The notes below the pieces were generated by a model that was not told the DNA's origin, did not search any database, and saw only the letters and a program-made list of their open reading frames with translations. The position numbers and the translations under genes were made by a program. From NCBI GenBank assembly GCA_902766915.1, contig CACXFN010000221.1, positions 1-5,227 on the forward strand: DNA of 5,227 nt, given 5' to 3'. The DNA is from an uncultured Eubacteriales bacterium. Its GTDB lineage: Bacteria; Bacillota; Clostridia; Peptostreptococcales; Anaerovoracaceae. Shown here piece by piece: positions 1 through 5,227 of this stretch. Numbering within the stretch: the first letter of the stretch is position 1; every line of letters begins with the position of its first letter.

Positions 1-651
1 GTAGATCCCGAAGCAAAGACTCATTAGAATAGACAATTTATTTGCTGCATCAATTCCTTCCACGTCTGCCGTTGGATCCTGTTCAGCAAAGCCCCTTGCT
101 TGAGCATCTTCCAATGCTTCATCGTAGGTCCAACCTTCTTCACTCATCTTGGTGAGAATATAGTTGGTTGTCCCATTAACTATACCCATAACCTCAGTGA
201 ACTCATTGGCGGATAGAGCTTCTTGAATGGATGTTAGGGCAGGGATTCCGCCACCAACAGAAGCCTCGAACCTGAACATGGCGTTACCTTTAATGGCAGC
301 TTCCTGAAGCCTACCGAAATTGTGTGCTATAGCGGCTTTATTTGGGGAAACCACATGTTTGCCGTGTTCCAGGGATTTAACCATTATATCTCCTGGGAAA
401 TCAATACCGCCCAGAGCCTCGATTACAATATCAACGTCATCTGCTTCGTAGATTAAAGCCGGATCGGTTACAGCTATAGATGGATCCAATCCTAAATCTA
501 TCAAACGCTGTTCGTTCATTTCCAGAACCTTAGTTACTTGGAATGTACAGCCTGTGCGGTTCTCAATCAATTCCTTATTCATTTGAAGAATCTGGTATGA
601 ACCGCCGCCTACAGTGCCTAGACCTAGGAAAGCTAATCTGATATTTTTCAT
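1..651 (-). CDS. hom: Homoserine dehydrogenase, N-terminal 217 residues (partial, C-terminus off the left edge)
   Basis: Catalyses NAD(P)H-dependent reduction of aspartate-4-semialdehyde to homoserine, the branch point to threonine and methionine, in the cytoplasm. Read from the reverse complement, the start codon is at 651-649 and the frame stays open to base 1. The N-terminal Rossmann fold shows GLGTVGGG (residues 10-17) and VSPNKA (101-106, matching the family V[ST]xNKA). The catalytic part follows with EASVGGGIPAL (129-139), GIVNGTTNYILTKM (156-169) and a GFAEQDPTADVEG stretch (187-199). Glu190, Asp201 and Lys205 have the spacing of the yeast enzyme's Glu208, Asp219 and Lys223. A strong SD (GGAGGA, plus-strand 658-663) lies 6 nt before the ATG, which fixes the start. 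Family members are usually 400-430 residues, so about half is visible, and whether a C-terminal ACT domain exists cannot be seen. It is divergent from rpoN. Identification is very secure. Confidence 0.96.
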   Translation of the reverse strand, partial: MKNIRLAFLGLGTVGGGSYQILQMNKELIENRTGCTFQVTKVLEMNEQRLIDLGLDPSIAVTDPALIYEADDVDIVIEALGGIDFPGDIMVKSLEHGKHVVSPNKAAIAHNFGRLQEAAIKGNAMFRFEASVGGGIPALTSIQEALSANEFTEVMGIVNGTTNYILTKMSEEGWTYDEALEDAQARGFAEQDPTADVEGIDAANKLSILMSLCFGIY

Positions 652-705
652 ATATATTCCTCCGTTTAAAGATGGGTTATTGATTCCTTGAAATCGAATG
701 GAATA

Positions 706-734
706 ATTATATATGAAAACACCCAATACTTCAA
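706..734 (-). promoter_or_regulatory. Sigma-A-type promoter of hom
   Basis: On the minus strand, a -35 box TTGAAG (734-729) is followed after exactly 17 bp by a perfect -10 box TATAAT (711-706). Transcription would start near 699, giving a leader of about 48 nt that contains the hom SD. That leader is too short for a T-box or lysine riboswitch. The match was read from the sequence and the promoter activity is inferred. Confidence 0.6.
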
Positions 735-737
735 TAA

Positions 738-766
738 TTGCATATAAAAATCATGCGTGGTACAAT
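738..766 (+). promoter_or_regulatory. Candidate sigma-A-type promoter of rpoN with extended -10
   Basis: A -35-like TTGCAT (738-743, 3 of 6 to consensus) is followed after 17 bp by TACAAT (761-766, 5 of 6), preceded by the extended -10 dinucleotide TG at 758-759. The predicted start is about 7 nt downstream, at or next to the A of the rpoN ATG at 773, so the message would be leaderless or nearly so. The footprint of polymerase here would overlap that of the divergent hom promoter. Its right part also overlaps a sigma-54-like element (758-773), so the two readings compete. Confidence 0.42.
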
Positions 767-776
767 ATTTGCATGA
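751..776. repeat. Inverted repeat TCATGC-N14-GCATGA around the rpoN -10 region
   Basis: Six-base arms at 751-756 and 771-776 are perfect reverse complements, with centres 20 bp apart, about two helical turns. The repeat brackets the candidate -10 box and covers the rpoN start codon, a position suited to a dimeric repressor site. Arms this short can arise by chance, so this is only a suggestion. Confidence 0.3.
758..773 (+). promoter_or_regulatory. Sigma-54-like -24/-12 element at the rpoN start codon
   Basis: The 16-bp stretch TGGTACAATATTTGCA fits the sigma-54 consensus TGGCACG-N4-TTGCW at most defined positions, with the GG (759-760) and GC (771-772) pairs separated by the required 10 bp. 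Transcription from it would begin near 784, inside the rpoN coding region. If RpoN binds here, a role in repressing its own gene is more natural than a role as a productive promoter. No enhancer-binding site could be identified upstream. The match is visible; any function is inferred. Confidence 0.3.
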
Positions 777-2185
777 GTTTAGGATATGAATTGACAATTG
801 AACAGAATCAAAAATTATCGATGACTCCGGAACTCATCCAAGCCATCCAGATATTGCAGTACAATAATGAGGAATTAAATGAATATATAAAGAATGAGCT
901 CCTGGAAAATCCTCTTTTGGAAATAGATAGAGAAGAAAGCGACTCGGAGAAAGAAGAGGAACCCAAGGCCTATAATATAGATGATATAGATATTGATGAT
1001 TTAAGGGATAATGTGGCGGAAGCCAATTATGACCTTAATAAATATGATAATAGCAGACAGTGGGAAAACAGTGATAACCAAGAAGACTTTTCGTACGAGA
1101 AATATGTGTCCTTCCGATATAGCTTGATTGAGCATCTTCTTCTACAATTACAGTTTGTAGATATAGATGAGGATCATGCAGAAGTCGGAAGGTTTTTGAT
1201 TCATAATATAGATGATAACGGTTATCTGGCAATAGGAATTGAAGAAGTTGCCGCATCTATGGATTGCGAATTATCATTAGTGGAGGAAACTCTGGATGTC
1301 ATTCAAACCTTTGACCCACCGGGAGTAGGTGCCAGGTCCTTGTGCGAATCCTTGATGATTCAGCTGAAACAAAAGAATGAGCTAAATAATGAGCTTGAGA
1401 AGGTGATTTGCGAACATCTGGAAGATATCGCCTCAAATAAGATTTCTGTAATAGCCAAGAAGATTGGAAAAACGGAGTCTGAGGTGCAGAGAATTACTGA
1501 TCTCATAAAACAACTGGAACCAAAACCCGGAAGAGCTTACGACTCAGACAGAACTGTTAAATATGTAATTCCTGATGTTGTAATCTCTAAAGATGAAGAT
1601 AATTACAATGTATCAACATATGATGCCGGGACGCCTACATTGATGGTGAGCTCATATTATGATTCCATAAAAGGCAAGGTGAAGGAGGATCCTGAACTTG
1701 GAAAATATCTAAATGACAGGATGAACTCTGCAGTATGGCTTATTAGAAGCATTGAACAGAGAAAACAAACCATTATAAAGGTTGCTACTGCAATAGTTGA
1801 TTATCAAAGGGAATACTTCGATAAGGGCGAACATTTTTTGAAGCCACTTACATTGAAACAGATTGCTGATTCAGTGGGTGTGCATGAGTCAACTGTAAGC
1901 AGAGCCATCAATGGGAAATACATGCAGACAGGTAGAGGCGTTCTGGAAATGAAATATTTCTTTACAAGCGGCGTCAAATCCGAAGGTGGTGAAGATCTTT
2001 CCTCCAATAGTATAAAGGCAAAAATAAAAGAAATAGTTGGTAGGGAAGATTCGAAAAAACCATTTAGCGATCAGAGAATAATGGATTTGCTAAATGAGGA
2101 GGGAATCGATATTTCCAGAAGAACCGTAGCTAAGTATCGGGAAGCCATCGGAATACTTCCTTCTTCGAAAAGAAAAAGATTTTAA
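773..2185 (+). CDS. rpoN: RNA polymerase sigma-54 factor
   Basis: Directs core RNA polymerase to -24/-12 promoters that need an ATP-driven enhancer-binding activator. Numbered from Met at 773 (470 residues), Region I is at about 1-50 with QNQKLSMTPELIQAIQIL, which contacts the activator. An acidic Region II spans about 52-110, including a run rich in Asp, Glu and Ile. The core-binding domain follows, with DPPGVGARSL at 181-190. The helix-turn-helix is LTLKQIADSVGVHESTVSRA (359-378), and the RpoN box is SRRTVAKYRE (448-457), where most homologues have ARRTVAKYRE. The open frame extends back to an ATG at 713, but those 20 extra residues do not resemble the family, whereas MSLGYELTIEQ is a typical start. 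No SD precedes 773. A TTG at 791 with AGGA 6 nt upstream is a second, less likely start. gap follows after 63 bp on the same strand; the gene is also called sigL in Firmicutes. Confidence 0.96.
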   Translation: MSLGYELTIEQNQKLSMTPELIQAIQILQYNNEELNEYIKNELLENPLLEIDREESDSEKEEEPKAYNIDDIDIDDLRDNVAEANYDLNKYDNSRQWENSDNQEDFSYEKYVSFRYSLIEHLLLQLQFVDIDEDHAEVGRFLIHNIDDNGYLAIGIEEVAASMDCELSLVEETLDVIQTFDPPGVGARSLCESLMIQLKQKNELNNELEKVICEHLEDIASNKISVIAKKIGKTESEVQRITDLIKQLEPKPGRAYDSDRTVKYVIPDVVISKDEDNYNVSTYDAGTPTLMVSSYYDSIKGKVKEDPELGKYLNDRMNSAVWLIRSIEQRKQTIIKVATAIVDYQREYFDKGEHFLKPLTLKQIADSVGVHESTVSRAINGKYMQTGRGVLEMKYFFTSGVKSEGGEDLSSNSIKAKIKEIVGREDSKKPFSDQRIMDLLNEEGIDISRRTVAKYREAIGILPSSKRKRF

Positions 2186-2196
2186 GACCATTGGTC
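2186..2196. promoter_or_regulatory. 11-bp palindrome just after the rpoN stop, possible operator
   Basis: GACCATTGGTC is a perfect palindrome about a central T, starting on the base after the rpoN stop codon and 52 bp before the gap start. The stem is only 5 bp and no T-run follows, so it is not a convincing terminator. It could be a small operator controlling gap or chance symmetry. No clear sigma-A promoter was found in this gap; the nearest is TTGGTC (2191-2196) with TTTAAT (2212-2217) at a poor 15-bp spacing. Confidence 0.25.
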
Positions 2197-2248
2197 ATAA
2201 AATAAATAAACTTTAATTCATATTTTTAGAGTCATGGAGGTTTAAATT

Positions 2249-3316
2249 ATGGCAATTAAAGTAGGTATAAGTGGATTTGGTAGAATTGCCCGCGTGGTAA
2301 TCAGGGCGGCAATGAACGATCCCAAGATTCAAATCGCAGGTATTAATATCAGGAATGCCGATTTGGATTATTTAGTCTATATGCTTAAGTATGATTCTAC
2401 ATTCGGTAGATTCCCTAAGCCCTTAGACAAATATAAAGGTGGACTTTTAATCGACGGAAAGAAAGTTCCGGTATTTAGCGAAGAAGATGCTAAAAAAATT
2501 AACTGGAAAAAAGTTGGTGTTGAATATGTTGTTGAATGTACAGGTGCATATGTAACCACTGAAACAGCAATGGATCACATAACCTATGCTGGAGCTAAGA
2601 AAGTAATCATTTCCGCTCCAGCAAAGGATAAGGAAACACCGACCTTTGTTTTCGGCGTTAACCATAAAGAGTATAAAAAAGAAATGCAGGTTGTTTCCAA
2701 TGCATCCTGTACTACTAACTGTTTGGCTCCCATGTGTAAGGTTCTTAACGATAAATTTGGAATCAATGAAGGTCTAATGGCAACCATTCACTCAGCCACT
2801 GCCAAGCAGAAGGTTGTAGATGCCCGTTCCATGAAGGATTGGAGAACCGGACGTTCTGTATTCGGAAACATCATTCCATCCACCACAGGTGCAGCAAAGG
2901 CTGTAGGCTTAGTTATTCCGGATTTGCAGGGAAAGATGACGGGAATCTCCTATCGTGTTCCAACTGCTGATGTATCTATTGTTGACTTAAATGTAGTATT
3001 GGACAAGCCAACAACATATGCAGAAATCTGCGCAGCTATGAAAGAAGCATCAGAAACATATATGAAGGGTGTTCTGGAATATGTTGAAGATGAAGTTGTG
3101 TCTTTGGATTTTGTTGGTGATCCTCATACATCAATCTTTGATGCCAAAGAAGGCGTAGAATTAAACGAAAAATTCTTCAAGCTCATTGCTTATTATGACA
3201 ACGAATATGGTTATTCAGCCAAGATTCTTGAAATGATAAAGCATATGTATAAAGTTGACCATAAGGCAGTTAAGAAGCCTGCCAAGAAGCCGGCTAAAAA
3301 GACTGCGAAAAAATAA
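2249..3316 (+). CDS. gap: Glyceraldehyde-3-phosphate dehydrogenase, phosphorylating, with Lys-rich C-terminal tail
   Basis: Converts glyceraldehyde-3-phosphate, phosphate and NAD(P)+ to 1,3-bisphosphoglycerate in the cytoplasm; the active enzyme is normally a tetramer. The N-terminal Rossmann fold begins MAIKVGISGFGRIAR. The catalytic motif SNASCTTNC (150-158) carries the nucleophile Cys154, and His181 in TIHSATAKQ is the partner base. Further signatures are NIIPSTTGAAKAVG (207-220), SYRVPTADVS (234-243) and YDNEYGYS (316-323), the last usually DNEWGYS. Three features are unusual: GFGRIAR replaces GFGRIGR; Ile34-Arg35 stand where NAD enzymes have Asp (the Asp32 position); and residues 339-355 form a KKPA-type tail beyond the normal end near VDHK. 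Length is 355, against about 335 for the family. SD GGAGG (2236-2240) lies 8 nt before the ATG. It follows rpoN by 63 bp and precedes pgk by 50 bp, consistent with a glycolytic operon. The function call is secure; the cofactor preference is not. Confidence 0.96.
   Translation: MAIKVGISGFGRIARVVIRAAMNDPKIQIAGINIRNADLDYLVYMLKYDSTFGRFPKPLDKYKGGLLIDGKKVPVFSEEDAKKINWKKVGVEYVVECTGAYVTTETAMDHITYAGAKKVIISAPAKDKETPTFVFGVNHKEYKKEMQVVSNASCTTNCLAPMCKVLNDKFGINEGLMATIHSATAKQKVVDARSMKDWRTGRSVFGNIIPSTTGAAKAVGLVIPDLQGKMTGISYRVPTADVSIVDLNVVLDKPTTYAEICAAMKEASETYMKGVLEYVEDEVVSLDFVGDPHTSIFDAKEGVELNEKFFKLIAYYDNEYGYSAKILEMIKHMYKVDHKAVKKPAKKPAKKTAKK
3272..3313 (+). repeat. 12-bp tandem repeat encoding the KKPA tail of GAPDH
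   Basis: Three imperfect 12-bp units, at 3272-3283, 3284-3295 and 3296-3307, each encode Lys-Lys-(Pro or Thr)-Ala, and a half unit (3308-3313) encodes the final Lys-Lys before the stop. Nine of the last 17 residues of the protein are lysine. The first two units are nearly identical at the DNA level, which suggests growth by duplication. The third has drifted. Confidence 0.75.
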
Positions 3317-3366
3317 TCAATTAGTAATTAACAATCCCATAGCTATTTTAAAGTGGTGATAATAAC

Positions 3367-4560
3367 ATGAAAAAAACAATAAAAGATATTGATTGGAACG
3401 GAAAGCGTGCCTTGGTTAGATGTGACTTTAACGTTCCCTTGGATGAGGAGTGCATGATTACGGATGACACACGTATAAAAGCTGCTCTTCCTACAATACA
3501 GTATTTATCTGAACATGGAGCCAAGGTTATTCTTATGTCCCATTTAGGAAGACCAAAGGGCGAACCCAAAGAAGAATTCTCTTTGGCTCCCGTTGCAGTT
3601 CGTCTTTCCGATTTATTGGATATGCCAATTATGTTTGCTGCCTCTGATGATGTGGTAGATGAAGGAGTTGTTGATGCCATAGATAAACTTGAGCCCGGAG
3701 ATATAGCTCTGTTGGAAAACCTCAGGTTTAGGAAGGAAGAGGAAAAGAATGATCCTGATTTTTCTAAGGCATTGGCATCCCTGGGAGATGTCTTTGTTCA
3801 AGAGGCCTTTGGTACAGCCCATAGGGCGCATGCATCCACAGCAGGAGTTGCAGATTATCTACCTGCAGTCTCAGGTTTTCTGATTGAAAAGGAAGTAAAA
3901 TTCCTTGGTGATGCAGTATCTAATCCCGAAAGACCCTTTGTTGCCATTATGGGAGGTGCCAAGGTTGCAGATAAGATTTTGGTAATTGAGAATCTCCTGG
4001 AAAAGGTAGATAGTCTCATAATAGGTGGAGGCATGATGTTCACATTCTTTAAAGCAATGGGACTGGAAATCGGAAAATCCATTCTGGATGAAGAGCATGT
4101 GGAAGTTGCATCTAAGCTCATTGAAAAGGCAAAAACAAAGGGAGTAAATCTCTTGCTTCCCGTTGATACAGTTTGTGCTTCTGAATTTAATAACGATGCT
4201 GAAACCAGGACTGTTGATAGAGAGGATATTCCTGTAGATATGATGGGAATGGATATTGGACCAAAGTCCATAGAGCTTTTCGCAGAATGCATCAAGGAAG
4301 CAAAGACTGTGGTTTGGAATGGCCCAATGGGTGTCTTTGAAATGTCAAACTTCGCATTGGGAACAAAGGCAGTTGCCCAGGCATTAGCGGATTCATCCTG
4401 CACCAGCATAATTGGAGGGGGCGACTCGGCTGCTGCAATTGAACAATTTGGATTTGCAGACAAAGTGACGCACATCAGTACCGGTGGTGGAGCATCTTTA
4501 GAGTTTTTAGAAGGAAAGAATCTTCCGGGCATAGCAGTTATTCAAGATTTGAATCAGTAA
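3367..4560 (+). CDS. pgk: Phosphoglycerate kinase
   Basis: Transfers the acyl phosphate of 1,3-bisphosphoglycerate to ADP, giving ATP and 3-phosphoglycerate; a cytoplasmic monomer of two domains joined by a hinge. At 397 residues it has the normal bacterial length. The N-domain binds the substrate: VRCDFNVPL (17-25), [12 protein letters not shown] (33-44, Arg36), SHLGRPKG (58-65), LLENLRF (115-121) and [11 protein letters not shown] (148-158). The C-domain binds nucleotide: GGAKVADKI (196-204, Lys203), IIGGGM (218-223), WNGPMGVFE (317-325), GGGDS (350-354) and [13 protein letters not shown] (371-383). Two residues depart from the usual pattern: Gln145-Glu146 before AFGTAHRA, where most homologues have Asp just before AFG. 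SD GGTGA (3355-3359) lies 7 nt before the ATG. No terminator is visible on either side, so it is probably cotranscribed with gap and tpiA. A 225-codon antisense frame inside it is a shadow. Confidence 0.97.
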   Translation: MKKTIKDIDWNGKRALVRCDFNVPLDEECMITDDTRIKAALPTIQYLSEHGAKVILMSHLGRPKGEPKEEFSLAPVAVRLSDLLDMPIMFAASDDVVDEGVVDAIDKLEPGDIALLENLRFRKEEEKNDPDFSKALASLGDVFVQEAFGTAHRAHASTAGVADYLPAVSGFLIEKEVKFLGDAVSNPERPFVAIMGGAKVADKILVIENLLEKVDSLIIGGGMMFTFFKAMGLEIGKSILDEEHVEVASKLIEKAKTKGVNLLLPVDTVCASEFNNDAETRTVDREDIPVDMMGMDIGPKSIELFAECIKEAKTVVWNGPMGVFEMSNFALGTKAVAQALADSSCTSIIGGGDSAAAIEQFGFADKVTHISTGGGASLEFLEGKNLPGIAVIQDLNQ

Positions 4561-4614
4561 TATCATATAATTAAAGAAAGGAAAGGGTGAGAACTAATCG
4601 CGTTCAATATACCC

Positions 4615-4620
4615 AGGTGA
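4615..4620 (+). promoter_or_regulatory. Ribosome binding site that sets the tpiA start
   Basis: AGGTGA lies 5 nt before the ATG at 4626 and supports that start. A second purine-rich SD-like stretch (about 4577-4590) lies upstream and precedes an in-frame GTG at 4587 by only about 4 nt, so an extended form is possible but less likely. Confidence 0.65.
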
Positions 4621-4625
4621 CTATA

Positions 4626-5227
4626 ATGCCAAGAAGACCACTAATTGCTGGGAACTGGAAGATGTATAAAACCACTAAAGAGGCGGTTGAGTTTGTTAAA
4701 AAGTTTTGCCAGCTCTATAGAGATACTGAAAACCTGGACGCTGCTATCTGCGCACCTTTTACACAGCTCTCAGAACTTAGAAAAGCAATTAAGGGCACAG
4801 ATTTGTTTCTGGGAGCTCAGAATGTTCATTTTGCAGATGAGGGTGCATATACAGGTGAGATTTCCCTTGCAATGTTAATGGAGATACCTGTTGACTATTG
4901 TATTATAGGTCATTCTGAAAGACGTCAGTACTTTAATGAAACTGATGAAGCCATTAACAATAAGCTAAAGCATATGTTCTGGGATAGTCAGATTATCCCT
5001 ATTCTATGTGTTGGCGAGAACCTAGCGGAGAGAGAAGAGGGGCGAGCACAGGAGGTAGTTAAATACCAGTTGGAGAGAGACCTGGCTGATCTTTCCGAGG
5101 ATAGAGTAGAATCAATGGTTATTGCCTATGAACCCATTTGGGCAATTGGCACAGGTAAAACTGCAACAGCTGCTCAGGCCGGTGAAATGTGTACCATGAT
5201 TAGGGATACCCTTAAGGAAATATATGA
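4626..5227 (+). CDS. tpiA: Triosephosphate isomerase, first 200 residues (partial, C-terminus off the right edge)
   Basis: Interconverts dihydroxyacetone phosphate and glyceraldehyde-3-phosphate, feeding the GAPDH encoded upstream; a cytoplasmic TIM-barrel enzyme, usually a dimer of about 250 residues. The frame is open from the ATG to the window edge, 200 codons plus two bases. The start MPRRPLIAGNWKMY contains the substrate-binding Asn10 and Lys12. GAQNVHFADEGAYTGEIS (63-80) is the conserved dimer-interface region. His96 in CIIGHSERR is the electrophile, PILCVGE (125-131) follows, and Glu169 in AYEPIWAIGTGK is the catalytic base, with mobile loop 6 after it. All catalytic residues are therefore present in the visible part. 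It follows pgk by 65 bp with no terminator, as third gene of the glycolytic cluster. A phosphoglycerate mutase or enolase gene often comes next in Firmicutes, but that lies outside the window. Confidence 0.96.
   Translation, partial: MPRRPLIAGNWKMYKTTKEAVEFVKKFCQLYRDTENLDAAICAPFTQLSELRKAIKGTDLFLGAQNVHFADEGAYTGEISLAMLMEIPVDYCIIGHSERRQYFNETDEAINNKLKHMFWDSQIIPILCVGENLAEREEGRAQEVVKYQLERDLADLSEDRVESMVIAYEPIWAIGTGKTATAAQAGEMCTMIRDTLKEIY

Noticed and set aside
713..772. Extended N-terminus of rpoN starting at the ATG at 713
   Set aside because: The 20 added residues do not resemble sigma-54 N-termini, no good SD precedes 713, and Met at 773 starts a typical Region I.
1035..1256. Antisense 73-codon frame inside rpoN
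   Set aside because: It is a shadow of a conserved gene with no SD and no recognisable product; the other short antisense frames in rpoN, gap and pgk were rejected on the same grounds.
2186..2230. Rho-independent terminator after rpoN
   Set aside because: The only stem is 5 bp with a 1-nt loop and there is no T-run after it.
3317..3334. Possible Rex operator between gap and pgk
   Set aside because: The right half TTAACAA fits the clostridial Rex consensus, but the left half matches at only 3 of 7 positions, and a location after gap is not a promoter position.
3855..4532. Long 225-codon antisense frame inside pgk
   Set aside because: Its translation is Ser/Pro-rich with no recognisable domain, it lies wholly opposite a conserved gene, and its length follows from the codon use of pgk.
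4645..4878. 77-codon plus-strand frame overlapping the tpiA start
   Set aside because: It is out of frame within tpiA, which has all its catalytic motifs, and the product matches nothing recognisable.

Overview
The window is ordinary chromosomal DNA of a low-to-moderate GC Gram-positive anaerobe, most likely class Clostridia. The basis is a clostridial-type sigma-54 gene placed directly before gap-pgk-tpi, purine-rich Shine-Dalgarno (SD) sequences, AT-rich intergenic DNA and clostridial-looking protein sequences. The family or genus cannot be fixed from this piece alone. No mobile element, CRISPR array, tRNA, rRNA or riboswitch was seen, and no stretch of 300 bases lacks a gene.

Layout. On the minus strand, positions 1-651 hold the N-terminal half of homoserine dehydrogenase (hom), running off the left edge. 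A 121-bp divergent intergenic region (652-772) holds a good sigma-A promoter for hom and a second candidate promoter for rpoN. Everything to the right is on the plus strand: rpoN (sigma-54, 773-2185), gap (glyceraldehyde-3-phosphate dehydrogenase, 2249-3316), pgk (phosphoglycerate kinase, 3367-4560) and the first 200 codons of tpiA (triosephosphate isomerase, from 4626, running off the right edge). The gaps between these genes are 50-65 bp. No convincing terminator separates them, so one transcript or overlapping transcripts are likely.

How the genes work together. TpiA, GAPDH and PGK are consecutive steps of lower glycolysis: they interconvert the triose phosphates, oxidise and phosphorylate glyceraldehyde-3-phosphate, and make ATP from 1,3-bisphosphoglycerate. 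Clostridial genomes often place a sigma-54 gene and the repressor gene cggR before this cluster. Here rpoN abuts gap with no room for cggR. Hom belongs to the aspartate-family amino acid pathway and is linked to the others only by the shared promoter region.

No new multi-gene system is apparent. The points most worth following are: (i) the rpoN start, which has no SD and sits where a sigma-A-like promoter would begin a leaderless mRNA, and also overlaps a -24/-12 sigma-54-like element and an inverted repeat; (ii) GAPDH residues at the dinucleotide site that depart from the usual NAD pattern toward one associated with NADP; and (iii) a lysine-rich, histone-like C-terminal tail on GAPDH encoded by a 12-bp tandem repeat.
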